Assembly: GCF_024158145.1 (NCBI RefSeq)
Contig: NZ_JAMYXM010000001.1
Coordinates: forward strand, 1,116,001 to 1,180,000
DNA from: Notoacmeibacter sp. MSK16QG-6
GTDB taxonomy: Bacteria > Pseudomonadota > Alphaproteobacteria > Rhizobiales > Rhizobiaceae
DNA: 64,000 nucleotides
Reading direction: 5' to 3'
The translations under genes were made by a program, and so were the position numbers. The notes beneath the pieces were generated by a model, which did not search any database, had not been told where the DNA came from, and saw only the letters and a list, made by a program, of their open reading frames with translations. This document shows, one piece after another, positions 45,309 through 57,249 of this stretch (position 1 is its first letter; each line of letters opens with the position of its first letter).

Positions 45309-46649
45309 ATGAGCAAAGCAGTCGACGATTACGTCAACGACTTCATGAAGGGGTTGGAAAAGCGAAATCCCGCCGAAACGGAGTTTCATCAAGCCGTTCA
45401 TGAAGTCGTCTGCTCTGTTGCGCCCATCTATCTGGATCGTGAAGACTGGGTACGCGACCAGCTTCTGGAACGACTGACCGAGCCCGACCGCGTGGTTTCC
45501 TTCCGCGTGCCTTGGGAGACCGACGACGGCATGATCCGCGCCAATCGGGCTTGGCGGGTTCAGTTCAACCACGCCATCGGACCCTATAAGGGCGGCCTTC
45601 GTTTCTCCGAAACCGTTACAGAAAGCGTTCTAAAATTCCTCGGTTTCGAGCAGACGCTTAAAAACGCACTGACCGGCCTTCCAATGGGTGGCGCGAAGGG
45701 CGGCTCCAACTTTAATCCAAAAGGCAAAAGCGAGCGCGAGATCATGCGCTTCTGCCAGTCCCTGATGAACGAGTTACAGCGCCATATTGGCGAGGATATC
45801 GATGTGCCGGCTGGCGATATCGGTGTCAGTTCCCGCGAAATCAGCTATCTCTTCGGCCAATACGTCAAGGTCAACAACCGATGGGCCGGCGTCCTGACCG
45901 GCAAAGGCAGTTGCTTCGGCGGCTCAGCCATGCGCACCGAGGCGACAGGCTGGGGCGTGGTCTATTTCTTGCGCGCCATGCTGCAGAGGATCGGCGAAGA
46001 CATTGAGGGACGGACATTCTGCATTTCAGGTGCGGGAAACGTTGCGCTTCACGCCGCAGAGAAAGTGCTCGATCTGGACGGAACGGTACTGAGTCTCTCC
46101 GATTCCACCGGAACGCTCTATTTCAAGGACGGGCTGCGCCAAGACGATGTCGAGGCCATCCAAAGGCTGAAAGACCATGGGGGTAGCCTCGGCGATCATG
46201 ACGGCAATGGCACGTTCCGGAAGGGCAAAACGCCGTGGTCGATCAAATGCGATGTTGCCCTGCCCTGCGCGACGCAGAATGAAATGGGCGAACAGGACGC
46301 CAAAGCGCTTATCGAAAATGGCGTCAAAGCCATCGTAGAGGGCGCCAACATGCCGCTGACGGCCGATGCCGTCGAACGTGTTCGGAAAGCGAAAATCCTC
46401 TACGCGCCCGGAAAGGCGTCCAATGCGGGTGGCGTTGCAGTCTCCGGTCTGGAGCAGACACAAAACGCGATGCGCATGTCTTGGTCAGGCGAAGAAGTCG
46501 ACAGCCGGCTCGTATCCATCATGGAGGAGATGCACGGGCGCTGCCTCGAACACGGCATGAAAGATGGCTATGTCGATTATGTCGACGGCGCCAATATCGC
46601 CGCGTTTCTCAAAGTCGCCGCCGCGGTGAAGAGTTATGGCGTCTGGTAG
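45309..46649 (+). CDS. gdhA: NADP-specific glutamate dehydrogenase
   Basis: The 446-residue enzyme aminates 2-oxoglutarate. It has the GDH signature GPYKGGLRFSETVTESVLKFLGFEQ, the catalytic lysine region LPMGGAKGGSNF, the PAGDIGVSSREI loop and the Rossmann motif SGAGNVALHAAEK. The length and the GGSNF version fit the hexameric NADP type. GGAG lies before the ATG. It is a single gene after the cys operon. Confidence 0.95.
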   Translation: MSKAVDDYVNDFMKGLEKRNPAETEFHQAVHEVVCSVAPIYLDREDWVRDQLLERLTEPDRVVSFRVPWETDDGMIRANRAWRVQFNHAIGPYKGGLRFSETVTESVLKFLGFEQTLKNALTGLPMGGAKGGSNFNPKGKSEREIMRFCQSLMNELQRHIGEDIDVPAGDIGVSSREISYLFGQYVKVNNRWAGVLTGKGSCFGGSAMRTEATGWGVVYFLRAMLQRIGEDIEGRTFCISGAGNVALHAAEKVLDLDGTVLSLSDSTGTLYFKDGLRQDDVEAIQRLKDHGGSLGDHDGNGTFRKGKTPWSIKCDVALPCATQNEMGEQDAKALIENGVKAIVEGANMPLTADAVERVRKAKILYAPGKASNAGGVAVSGLEQTQNAMRMSWSGEEVDSRLVSIMEEMHGRCLEHGMKDGYVDYVDGANIAAFLKVAAAVKSYGVW

Positions 46650-46681
46650 CCGGGATACGCCGTCCTCTCCCGATTTCGCGC

Positions 46682-47551
46682 TTAACGTCGCGGCCCCTTG
46701 ACCGGCATGTTGTCAATCAGTCGGACGCCGCCCAGAAACGCGGCCGCGACGAGCCGTCCGTCGCGGTCCCGCTCGTCCATCGGCTGCAAGTCCTCCGCTC
46801 CGACAAGAGCAAGATAGTCGATCTTTTCGAAACCGGCCTCGAGGATAGACGCCTGTGTGCGGTTGAGCGTGCCGGCGATATCGGCGCCGCCCTCGATTGC
46901 ATCGACGGCGTTTGTCATGGCCTGCGAAAGGCCTGCCGCTTTCTTCCGGTCATCGTCCGAAAGTCGTTCGTTACGCGATGAAAGGGCGAGGCCGTCCTTT
47001 TCGCGAATGGTTTTGCCGCCAATGATCTCGACCGCCATGTCGAGATCGCGGACCATCCGACGCAAGACCGCCAGTTGCTGAAAGTCCTTTTCCCCGAAAA
47101 CTGCCGAATGTGGCTGAACCTGATTGAACAGCTTGCAGACTACGGTCGCAACGCCTGCGAAATGGCCGGGCCGATGCGCGCCCTCAAGCGGAATGGCCGG
47201 CCCCTCCACCACGACGCTGGTCGCGAAACCCTCTGGATAGATCTCTTCTCTGACAGGGGCATAAAGCATATGCGCACCGAGATCTTCCAGCCGATCGCGA
47301 TCGGCGTCTTCGGTGCGGGGATAATTGGCCAGATCGGTTCGGTCGTTGAACTGCTTGGGGTTGACGAACAGACTGACGACCACCCTGTCCGCATCTTTCA
47401 GCGCCAGCTTTACAAGACTGGCATGGCCGTCATGAAGCGCGCCCATGGTCGGCACCAGGCTCACACGCAAGCCTTCGGACTTCCAGGCTGCCACCTGATT
47501 GCGCAGTTCTTCGATCTGGCGAACCAGCAGGATCGGTTGCTTGTCGGTCAT
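46682..47551 (-). CDS. panC: Pantothenate synthetase
   Basis: It joins pantoate and beta-alanine to pantothenate using ATP. The 289-residue protein has VPTMGALHDGHASLV (the ATP-binding HIGH-like motif as HDGH), FVNPKQFNDRTDLANYPR and FGEKDFQQLAVLRRMVRDL. It starts three bases after panB, so the two are one operon. Confidence 0.96.
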   Translation of the reverse strand: MTDKQPILLVRQIEELRNQVAAWKSEGLRVSLVPTMGALHDGHASLVKLALKDADRVVVSLFVNPKQFNDRTDLANYPRTEDADRDRLEDLGAHMLYAPVREEIYPEGFATSVVVEGPAIPLEGAHRPGHFAGVATVVCKLFNQVQPHSAVFGEKDFQQLAVLRRMVRDLDMAVEIIGGKTIREKDGLALSSRNERLSDDDRKKAAGLSQAMTNAVDAIEGGADIAGTLNRTQASILEAGFEKIDYLALVGAEDLQPMDERDRDGRLVAAAFLGGVRLIDNMPVKGPRR

Positions 47552-47554
47552 AAT

Positions 47555-48397
47555 TCAGTTCTTCGTCTTCTTAGCGCCCGGAGCCTGATCGCCGAAAAGA
47601 TGTTCAGGACCGGGAAAACGTCGCGCGCGCACATCGGATGCGTAGGAAGATATGGCCTCGCGGCCGGCGACGGCCCAATTGCCGTAGCGCTTGACAAATT
47701 TCGGCTGAAAATCCTCGAAAAGACCCAGCATATCGTCCGTGACGAGAATCTGGCCGTCACATTTCGGGGAAGCGCCGATACCGATTGTCGGAATGTCGAT
47801 TGCATCGGTGATCTTTTCGGCAATGGAGGCCGTGACCTTTTCGAGAACAACCGCGAATGCGCCAGCCTCCGCTACGGCCTTTGCATCGGCAAGAACGTCT
47901 TTTGCGGCATCGCCACGGCCCTGGACCTTGTATCCGCCAACGGTGTTGATCGCCTGAGGCAGCAGGCCGATATGCGCCATCACAGGAATGCCGCGTTCCG
48001 TAAGGAACCGGATTGTCTCGGCCTGTACACGACCGCCCTCCAGCTTGACTGCGCCGGCCCTGCCCTCGGTCATCAGCCTCGCAGCATTTTCAAATGCCTG
48101 CTCCGGACCGGATTCATAAGCGCCGAAGGGCAGATCGACGACCATGAGAGGTCTCGTCAGGCCGCGCCTGACGGCGCGCGCATGCATGATCATCATCTCC
48201 ATCGTCACACCGACAGTGGACGGCAGACCATGCACAACGACGCCAAGTGAATCACCGACCAGCACCAGTTCGCAATGCTCATCCATGAGCCGGGCAATCG
48301 GTGTGGTATAAGCCGTCAGGCAGACGATTGGCTCGCCGCCCTTCATCGCCTGAATATCCGGCGGCGTCAGGCTTTTCATGATACCGTTCGCACTCAT
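47555..48397 (-). CDS. panB: 3-methyl-2-oxobutanoate hydroxymethyltransferase
   Basis: It adds a hydroxymethyl group to ketoisovalerate, the first committed step of pantothenate synthesis. The 280-residue barrel has [46 protein letters not shown] and [10 protein letters not shown]. The start [10 protein letters not shown] was chosen because GGGAGG lies upstream; the longer frame is not family-like. First gene of panB-panC. Confidence 0.95.
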   Translation of the reverse strand: MSANGIMKSLTPPDIQAMKGGEPIVCLTAYTTPIARLMDEHCELVLVGDSLGVVVHGLPSTVGVTMEMMIMHARAVRRGLTRPLMVVDLPFGAYESGPEQAFENAARLMTEGRAGAVKLEGGRVQAETIRFLTERGIPVMAHIGLLPQAINTVGGYKVQGRGDAAKDVLADAKAVAEAGAFAVVLEKVTASIAEKITDAIDIPTIGIGASPKCDGQILVTDDMLGLFEDFQPKFVKRYGNWAVAGREAISSYASDVRARRFPGPEHLFGDQAPGAKKTKN

Positions 48398-48573
48398 AAA
48401 CGGTCGGCCTCCCTTATCGGCACAGCTGCTATGCTGCGGCGCGGCATCGTTAGCACTTTTCCGGCGAAAAGCCATAGCCGGCGGCTTTCGACAGGACAGT
48501 GTAGAATTTACCGGATGGAAAAGCCGGCGGTGATAGGGAAGCGACGATCCGTTTGCGCGCTAAAGAAAAGGTC

Positions 48574-49602
48574 ATGCACGCCGCGATGAAACCGTCCTTC
48601 CGTCATCTGGCCATCCGCACGGCGCTCGAAGCCTTGGCCGCCACGACGACAGCAGCCGGTATACGATCAAAAGCGCATCACAGCGTCATTTTCACACTGC
48701 ATCATGTGCGGCCGGCGAGCGGTGAACCTTTTGATCCCAATGCTCACCTCTCCGTCACCCCGGAATTTCTCGATATTGCGATCCGAGAATGCCTCGCGTG
48801 CGGGTTTACACCAGTTGCGCTCGCCGATTTGCCGCGACGACTGGAAGCAGAGCCGGATGGCCGGTTCGTCTCTTTCACGCTGGACGACGGATACCGGGAT
48901 AATCGCGACCATGCCGCGACGGTCTTCCGGCGCCACGGTGTGCCTTACACAATCTTCCTGACCAAGGGGTTTGCACAACGGACCAGTACGATCTGGTGGG
49001 AAACGGCCGAGAAAGCCATCCGGGCGATAGATGCGTGGGCGATCGACGGCCGCGCATTCGATTGTCGCACCATTTCCGGCAAGCGACGGGCTTATCGCTA
49101 CACTGCCTGCATGGTTGAAAAGGCGGCTGACGAATGTCGCGCCGTCGAGATCGTCGATGCCGAAGCGGCACGTTCTGGCGTCAGTCCCGTTGAGATCGTT
49201 CAAGAGCTGGTTATGGACGAAGATGAACTGGCCGCCTTTGCAAAAAGCGAGCCGCTGGCCCATTTTGGCGTTCATACGCTGACTCATCGCATAATGTCGA
49301 AACTCTCCCCCGATACGATCCAGCAGGAAATCGCTGATTGTGCCGAATGGATTGGCGCCTTAATCGGCGAACGGCCGACGACGATCGCCTATCCTTACGG
49401 TTACGACTGGGCTTGCGGGATTCGCGAAGCCGAGGCGGCCGCTGCAGCCGGCCTATCAGTGGGCGTCCGTACAACACCTGGAAAGATCACCGGTGCGCCT
49501 AGCGAACTGCTGCTCCTGCCGCGCGTTTCGCTGAACGGATTTTATCAGCAGAGGCGTTTCGTCCGCGCTTTGCTGTCTGGCCGGATGATGAAAAGCGCCT
49601 AG
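48574..49602 (+). CDS. NodB-type polysaccharide deacetylase
   Basis: The protein (342 residues from the ATG at 48574; an ATG at 48586 is also possible) has the deacetylase motifs FTLDDGYRDN (metal Asp-Asp) and the HTLTHRIMS histidine region, with TIAYPYGYDWACGI later. It has no signal peptide, so it may act on cytoplasmic glycan precursors or be anchored by the N-terminal hydrophobic-poor helix; chemistry is probably removal of N-acetyl groups. Similar genes often lie in surface polysaccharide regions, but none is adjacent. Confidence 0.85.
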   Translation: MHAAMKPSFRHLAIRTALEALAATTTAAGIRSKAHHSVIFTLHHVRPASGEPFDPNAHLSVTPEFLDIAIRECLACGFTPVALADLPRRLEAEPDGRFVSFTLDDGYRDNRDHAATVFRRHGVPYTIFLTKGFAQRTSTIWWETAEKAIRAIDAWAIDGRAFDCRTISGKRRAYRYTACMVEKAADECRAVEIVDAEAARSGVSPVEIVQELVMDEDELAAFAKSEPLAHFGVHTLTHRIMSKLSPDTIQQEIADCAEWIGALIGERPTTIAYPYGYDWACGIREAEAAAAAGLSVGVRTTPGKITGAPSELLLLPRVSLNGFYQQRRFVRALLSGRMMKSA

Positions 49603-49603
49603 G

Positions 49604-50173
49604 TCAGATCGCCACGCTAAAATGGTCAATGGCGTCGAGCAGCGCATCTTCCTCATATCCGAAATGGGACAGGACGGTTTTCTGAAGGCGCTCTATGGCG
49701 CGTCCGAGTTCCCTTCGTTTGGTCGGATCGTCCGGTTTTTCCAGAAATGCGGTGGTCGCGTCCCATAGCGCCACGATTTGCGCATGAACCACCTGATGCT
49801 CGGCCATTAACTGATCGATAACGGCCTTCAATTCCTCGCTCCGCTGCAATTGCGGATACATCGCCCCATCCTCAATCTGATGGTGAAAGACGAGCGCCTG
49901 ACATTCCTGTCCGCAAAGCGTTCCAAAGCGGCGTAGATTATCAGTCATCGAAAGCGATTGCGCGGCGGTCACCATGTCGTCAGCGGATGCGTCTCCGCGT
50001 TCGAGATCGGAGAATATCTTTTTCAGACCGCTCAACTGCCGGCGATGATGCTCGTGGATCGCGCGTAGATGGCGGCTGCCATTGCGTTGCTGTGCGGCCA
50101 CCTCGAATGTTGGAACGGCGGGCCTTGCCGCTTCATCGAGTTCAAGCGCCGGACCCTTATCGTCAACGGTCAT
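49604..50173 (-). CDS. Hemerythrin HHE-domain protein
   Basis: The 189-residue helical protein carries HLRAIHEHHRRQLSG, FHHQIEDGAMYPQL, MAEHQVVHAQI and LSHFGYEEDALL, together providing the His/Glu ligands of a di-iron hemerythrin-like centre. It may sense or store oxygen, NO or iron. The ATG at 50173 follows AAAAGG and lies inside the 3' end of the YdeI-like gene, so translation is probably coupled; a TTG further upstream is less likely. It ends two bases from the deacetylase stop. Confidence 0.85.
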   Translation of the reverse strand: MTVDDKGPALELDEAARPAVPTFEVAAQQRNGSRHLRAIHEHHRRQLSGLKKIFSDLERGDASADDMVTAAQSLSMTDNLRRFGTLCGQECQALVFHHQIEDGAMYPQLQRSEELKAVIDQLMAEHQVVHAQIVALWDATTAFLEKPDDPTKRRELGRAIERLQKTVLSHFGYEEDALLDAIDHFSVAI

Positions 50174-50750
50174 GCATACCTTTTCCGGCAAGTATCTTCG
50201 GCGTTGCCTTGTCGATCCGGCGGGATCGCGTTTCAGCCTGCTTCGCGCCAGAAAAATGCAGGGTCCACCCGCGCTGGCGGCCCGGTGTCAGGGCCTCGAA
50301 CGCGGCGCGGAATTTATCGTCGGTCCGGAGCTTATCGACAAGTTCGGGCGGCGGCTCCAGTATGTCCTCCGCTTCCATATCGACCTCCTCGCCGGCTTTC
50401 TGGCGAGCAATGGCCTCGTCCAGAAATGCTTCGATGGTGCCTTTGCATTGATCGATCTCGGCGGTGGAGCGGAAACGCATGACGCGCGAGGAACGGGAAT
50501 TATCGCCCGGTTTTTCCAGCAATCCTTCCGGATCGTCCAATAAGGCGCCCTTGAAGAAGCCAAGCGTGCAGGCGTCCTCAAAGGCCCACACGGTGAACAG
50601 ATTGGCGCCATGAGCGACATAAACCGGCTGCCGCCACTTCCATTCTTCCGATACCGGCCGCGAGATGAGAATTGTCCGTAACGCTCTCAGTTCCTCGGGC
50701 CAGCGTTCGGCATCGGCATAGAAGCTTTCAATGTCGTCATGCGGGCTCAT
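50163..50750 (-). CDS. YdeI/OmpD-associated-type protein (DUF1801 fold)
   Basis: The 195-residue protein has an N-terminal DUF1801-like domain (EEWKWRQPVYVAHGANLFTVWAFEDACTLGFFKGALL) and a C-terminal segment (AFEALTPGRQRGWTLHFSGAKQAETRSRRI) that is the Omp-associated YdeI signature. Function is unknown; relatives are linked to envelope stress and antimicrobial peptides. It overlaps the hemerythrin gene by 11 bases and begins nine bases from the gyrB stop on the same strand. Confidence 0.85.
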   Translation of the reverse strand: MSPHDDIESFYADAERWPEELRALRTILISRPVSEEWKWRQPVYVAHGANLFTVWAFEDACTLGFFKGALLDDPEGLLEKPGDNSRSSRVMRFRSTAEIDQCKGTIEAFLDEAIARQKAGEEVDMEAEDILEPPPELVDKLRTDDKFRAAFEALTPGRQRGWTLHFSGAKQAETRSRRIDKATPKILAGKGMHDR

Positions 50751-50759
50751 TTCGGCCCG

Positions 50760-53303
<2,544 letters not shown>

Positions 53304-53454
53304 TTAATCCTTTTGAATATAGGCTTTCCGGCCCTAAAAACCAAACGCGACGCACATCCGGAGCCCTGCCGGCCAGCCTGTGGTTGAGCGGTCGATCCCC
53401 GTTCCTACATGAATATGGAGACAACGGTTCCGCCAGCGACAGGACAGACCCGCC

Positions 53455-54837
53455 ATGGATGCCGAACCTATCCCTTTCGTTCCGCCGGCACCGCGGCCAC
53501 GCACATCGCCGCCGAGCTTTCTGGAAATGGTGCGGACAGTCTACCGCAATCCCATCGCGCTGTGGGGCGAGCCCTCTTACAACCAGCCCTATGTTCATAT
53601 TACTCAGGGCGTCGGATCGCCAATGGTGGTGGCCAACGATCCCGTGCTGATCCGCCATATCCTCGTCGACAATGTCAAAAACTACCGGATGGCGAAGGTC
53701 CGCCAGCTTATTCTTCGTCCCATTCTGCGCGACGGGCTGCTGACGGCGGAGGGCGTTACATGGAAGCGCGGCCGCAAGGCGATGGCCCCGGTTTTCACCC
53801 CGCGACACATTCGCGGCTTCGCGCAACCGATGAAAACAGTCGCCGAACGCTTCGTCCAGAAATACGCCGCCCCGGCCGATAGCGATGCGCCGGTCGAGAT
53901 TGCCCACGATATGACGCAACTGACCTACGAAATCCTGGCCGAGACGCTATTCTCCAACGAGATCGCCGGCGTGCCGGAAGAGTTCGGCGACCGGGTCGAC
54001 CGTCTGTTGCACACGATGGGGCGGGTCGACCCGCTCGATCTTCTGGCCGCGCCGGAATTCATCCCGCGCCTGACACGCATAAGAGGCCGCAAGACGCTAC
54101 GCTATTTCCGCGGCCTGGTTCGCGAAACGATGGATATGCGGCGAGACAAGCTGGAGCGCGGCGAGGATGCGCCGGAGGATTTTCTTACCCTTCTGCTGCG
54201 CGCCATGGGGCCGGACGGCCTTTCGGAAGAGGAGGTGGAAGACAATATCATCACCTTCATCGGCGCCGGACACGAGACCACCGCGCGGGCGCTGGCCTGG
54301 ACGCTCTATTGCCTGTCCCAGGCGCCGGACGAACGGGCGAAGGTCGAAAACGAGGTCGACCGGGTCGTGGCTGAGGTAGCCGATCCGTACGATTGGCTCG
54401 ACGCCATGCCGGTAACGCGGGCCGCATTCGAAGAAACCATGCGGCTCTACCCGCCCGCGCCTTCGATCAACCGTGAATCCATCGAAGCCGATCAATGGCG
54501 CGATCTGAAGATGGCGGCGGGGACAACCATTCTCGTCATGCCATGGACGCTCCATCGGCACCGCCTTTACTGGGACCAGCCCGACGCCTTTATGCCGTCG
54601 CGCTTCCTGCCGCAAAATCGGGAAAGCCTCGACCGCTATCAATATCTACCTTTCGGCGCGGGACCACGGGTGTGTATCGGGGCGACCTTCGCCATGCAGG
54701 AGGCGGCTATCGCCCTTGGCGTCCTGCTGTCGCAGTATCGCTTCGATCTGGCAAACGGCGCACCCCACCCCTTTCCCGTACAGAAGCTGACGGTCCAGCC
54801 GCAGGACGGCATTCGCATGAGCGTCAGCCGCCGCTAA
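53455..54837 (+). CDS. Cytochrome P450
   Basis: The 460-residue P450 has the oxygen-activating AGHETTARAL, the ExxR motif ETMR, and the heme loop FGAGPRVCIG with Cys407 as the iron ligand. The sequence looks more like class E (CYP4/CYP102-type) fatty-acid or terpene hydroxylases than typical bacterial camphor-like P450s. No ferredoxin or reductase gene is adjacent, so the electron donor and substrate are unknown. AGGA precedes the ATG. Confidence 0.93.
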   Translation: MDAEPIPFVPPAPRPRTSPPSFLEMVRTVYRNPIALWGEPSYNQPYVHITQGVGSPMVVANDPVLIRHILVDNVKNYRMAKVRQLILRPILRDGLLTAEGVTWKRGRKAMAPVFTPRHIRGFAQPMKTVAERFVQKYAAPADSDAPVEIAHDMTQLTYEILAETLFSNEIAGVPEEFGDRVDRLLHTMGRVDPLDLLAAPEFIPRLTRIRGRKTLRYFRGLVRETMDMRRDKLERGEDAPEDFLTLLLRAMGPDGLSEEEVEDNIITFIGAGHETTARALAWTLYCLSQAPDERAKVENEVDRVVAEVADPYDWLDAMPVTRAAFEETMRLYPPAPSINRESIEADQWRDLKMAAGTTILVMPWTLHRHRLYWDQPDAFMPSRFLPQNRESLDRYQYLPFGAGPRVCIGATFAMQEAAIALGVLLSQYRFDLANGAPHPFPVQKLTVQPQDGIRMSVSRR

Positions 54838-54910
54838 CGGCGCAATTCCTCGAACGTTGTCTCGCTCTGAGACATGAATTGTGGCGGCAAAATGTTCTTC
54901 TCAAGGCTTC

Positions 54911-54935
54911 GGAACAAAGGTCCGCGCACGCTGTT
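54911..54935 (+). promoter_or_regulatory. Candidate EcfG-type promoter before the SH3b-DUF1236 gene
   Basis: GGAAC (54911-54915), a 16-base spacer and TGTT (54932-54935), one base from the consensus and 36 bases upstream of the start codon. Confidence 0.4.
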
Positions 54936-54971
54936 GATGGGGCGACAGGGACATATAACAGGAGTTTTATG

Positions 54972-55640
54972 ATGACGAATTTGAAAGCTATTTTGCTTGG
55001 AACCGCCGGCGCCGTTGCCCTCACAGGCGCCGCCATGGCTCAGACCACGGCCAGCGCAACCACCGAACTGAACGTTCGCTCTGGCCCCGGCCCGAACTAT
55101 GAAGTGATCGGTGCGATCCCTGCCGACGGTCAGGTGACTGTCAATGGCTGCACCGAGACCGGCAATTGGTGCCAGGTAACGATGGACGGCAAGACCGGCT
55201 GGTCCTATGCCCAGTATCTCACCAGCGATTATGAAGGTCAGCGCGTCGTTGTCGTCGAGCAGCGCGAAGCCCTCAATGTCCCAGTCGCAACCTATGATGG
55301 CGCGGAAGCTACTGGCGTCGTGACCGGTGCTGCCGGCGGCGCGGTCGCCGGCGCTCTGATCGGCGGTCCTGTCGGCGCAGCCGTTGGTGGTGTTGCCGGC
55401 GCAGCGCTCGGTGGCGGCACGGGAGATGCCCTCAGCCCCGATGATCGCGTCGTGACCTATGTTCGCGATAACCGCGTCGATCCGGTTTACCTCGACGGTG
55501 AAGTCGTGGTTGGCGCTGGCGTACCGGATACAGTCGAACTCCGTGAGATCCCGGATTACGACTACCGCTACGCATACGTAAACGGTCAGCCGGTTCTTAT
55601 CGAGCCGTCCAACCGTCAGATCGTCTACGTCGTCCGCTAA
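54972..55640 (+). CDS. Periplasmic SH3b protein with glycine zipper and DUF1236 domain
   Basis: The 222-residue protein has a signal peptide (cleavage near AMAQ), a bacterial SH3 domain (TTELNVRSGPGPNYEVIGAIP, WCQVTMDGKTGWSYAQYL), a glycine-zipper stretch (residues about 115-150, AGGAVAGALIGGPVGAAVGG) and a C-terminal DUF1236 unit (DTVELREIPDYDYRYAYVNG, ending IVYVVR). It is probably attached to the envelope. The second ATG, at 54972, has the better spacing to GGAG. It has its own terminator. Confidence 0.9.
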   Translation: MTNLKAILLGTAGAVALTGAAMAQTTASATTELNVRSGPGPNYEVIGAIPADGQVTVNGCTETGNWCQVTMDGKTGWSYAQYLTSDYEGQRVVVVEQREALNVPVATYDGAEATGVVTGAAGGAVAGALIGGPVGAAVGGVAGAALGGGTGDALSPDDRVVTYVRDNRVDPVYLDGEVVVGAGVPDTVELREIPDYDYRYAYVNGQPVLIEPSNRQIVYVVR

Positions 55641-55673
55641 GAAGACTGACTGACGATCCCCTGAAAGGGACGG

Positions 55674-55707
55674 AAGGCCTGCCGGTTCAACCGGCGGGCC
55701 TTTTTTA
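55674..55707 (+). terminator. Rho-independent terminator after the SH3b-DUF1236 gene
   Basis: AAGGCCTGCCGG pairs with CCGGCGGGCCTT around a TTCAA loop and is followed by a T run. Confidence 0.93.
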
Positions 55708-55737
55708 TTTTGCCTCGACTTTGTTTTGACGCAGCCG

Positions 55738-56151
55738 TCAGGCGCGATGAGCATCGGGTGCCGGGAGACCGGCAAGCTGGGTTCCGGTCACGCCGGTATC
55801 GGTGCCGTCGTCGCGGCCGTAAGGCCAAGTGCCGTCTTCACGCGTACCGTAAGGCTTCGCCGGCGGGGCCGGGCGCTCATTCTCGAGTCGGTTGACCTCC
55901 TGCTTGCGACGCCGGGCCAACCGCCGGTAGCGGCCCTGCCGCATCCAGGAGACGACCCCGCCGATCACCATGCCGAAAATCAATGCCGCCAACAGCCAGA
56001 TGAACATTGGCAGAGATACGCTGAGATTCTCGTTGCCGGTCTGAAGAACATCGAGCGTCAGCGGCACCGATTGTCGGTTCACCACCGCCAGCGCCACCAG
56101 AATAATGGCGAGAGGGGCGAGAACGACGAAGGTTAGAAGGCGGGAAATCAT
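55738..56151 (-). CDS. LapA-domain (DUF1049) membrane protein
   Basis: The 137-residue protein has two transmembrane helices (residues about 5-24 and 45-68) separated by the NRQSVPLTLDVLQ segment and followed by the conserved basic WMRQGRYRRLARRRKQEVNRLE, the LapA domain pattern. It may support LPS assembly or membrane integrity. The upstream frame to 56331 is not family-like; the start at 56151 (MISRLL) has only a weak ribosome site. Confidence 0.85.
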   Translation of the reverse strand: MISRLLTFVVLAPLAIILVALAVVNRQSVPLTLDVLQTGNENLSVSLPMFIWLLAALIFGMVIGGVVSWMRQGRYRRLARRRKQEVNRLENERPAPPAKPYGTREDGTWPYGRDDGTDTGVTGTQLAGLPAPDAHRA

Positions 56152-56300
56152 CAAAAATATCCGTTTCGGAAATTGCGGTTCATGACGCAAAGATAGGCAG
56201 CGACACGGAATGGGTCCAGCACATACCATTTCCCCTGCTGCGAAAATCGGGTGGCCGGGCGATTGCTCTTTCTGCGATGCTGGCAACAAGGAAATCAGAA

Positions 56301-57209
56301 ATGGCGCAAACGACCATGAACATTGCCGCACTCGATCTCGACAGCACCATGCCGGCCGCGCCCACCGGTTCGTCCGACTTCTCCATCATCGAGAAGGTGA
56401 TCGGTCATATCAGCGAACGGCATCGCGATCAGCCGAGCCTCAGCGAACTGGCTGGTCTGACGGGCCAGAGTCCGGACGGCCTCATCCGCCTGTTCCGCCG
56501 CTGGGCCGGGCTGACTCCTAAGGCATTCCTTCAGGCCGTCACGCTTGACCATGCACGCCGTTTGCTCGTCGATGGCGCCGACCTGCTGGATGCCAGCCTG
56601 GAACTCGGTCTTTCCTCGCCAGGTCGGCTGCACGACCTCTTCGTCACACATGAGGCGATGAGTCCCGGCGAATGGAAAGCGAAGGGGGCCGGCCTCAAAA
56701 TCACCTATGGCTGGCATGGCAGCCCGTTCGGACCCGCTCTTTTGATGGCAACGGATCGCGGTCTCTGCGGACTTGCTTTTGCCGACGAGATTGACGATCC
56801 GGCGACATTCGATGACATGACGCGGCGCTGGCCCGACGCAGATTATCATCACGATCCGGCAGTGACCGAACCCTATGTGCGGCGCATCTTCGATCCAGCC
56901 GAATGGCAGGCCGACCGGCCGCTCAGAATCGTCCTGATCGGCTCCGATTTCCGGGTGCGTGTATGGGAACAGCTTCTTCGTCTCAAACCGGGGCGCGGAA
57001 CCACCTACGGCGCGATCGCACAATCGCTCGGCGATAAAAAGGCAGCCCGCGCCGTTGGCGCGGCGGTCGGGGCCAATCCCATATCATTCGTGGTGCCCTG
57101 CCACCGCGCGCTAGGCGCAGGCGGCAAGCTGACAGGGTATCATTGGGGTCTGACGCGCAAACGCGCCATTTTGGGTTGGGAAGCGGGCCTGTCGTCGCGA
57201 GACGGATAA
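56301..57209 (+). CDS. Ada-like AraC / O6-methylguanine-DNA methyltransferase fusion
   Basis: The 302-residue protein pairs an N-terminal AraC helix-turn-helix (LSELAGLTGQSPDGLIRLFRRWAGLTPKAFLQ, residues about 40-115) with a C-terminal methyltransferase whose acceptor is Cys267 in VVPCHRAL, plus RVWEQLLRLKPGRGTTYG. It repairs O6-alkylguanine by taking the alkyl group onto itself. The N-terminal cysteine-zinc domain of E. coli Ada, which senses phosphotriesters, is absent. The ATG at 56301 follows AAGGA; the longer frame to 56277 is less likely. Confidence 0.92.
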   Translation: MAQTTMNIAALDLDSTMPAAPTGSSDFSIIEKVIGHISERHRDQPSLSELAGLTGQSPDGLIRLFRRWAGLTPKAFLQAVTLDHARRLLVDGADLLDASLELGLSSPGRLHDLFVTHEAMSPGEWKAKGAGLKITYGWHGSPFGPALLMATDRGLCGLAFADEIDDPATFDDMTRRWPDADYHHDPAVTEPYVRRIFDPAEWQADRPLRIVLIGSDFRVRVWEQLLRLKPGRGTTYGAIAQSLGDKKAARAVGAAVGANPISFVVPCHRALGAGGKLTGYHWGLTRKRAILGWEAGLSSRDG

Positions 57210-57249
57210 ACCGCCTTTTCCAAGGTGTCTGTCGCGCCAGATAATCGCC

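Noticed and set aside
47075-48250. A 391-codon plus-strand frame opposite panC-panB
   Set aside because: Low-complexity shadow; panB and panC motifs on the minus strand are complete.
54495-54971. Open frame extending the SH3b-DUF1236 protein back into the P450 gene
   Set aside because: It is out of frame with the P450, and the signal peptide begins cleanly at 54972 after GGAG.
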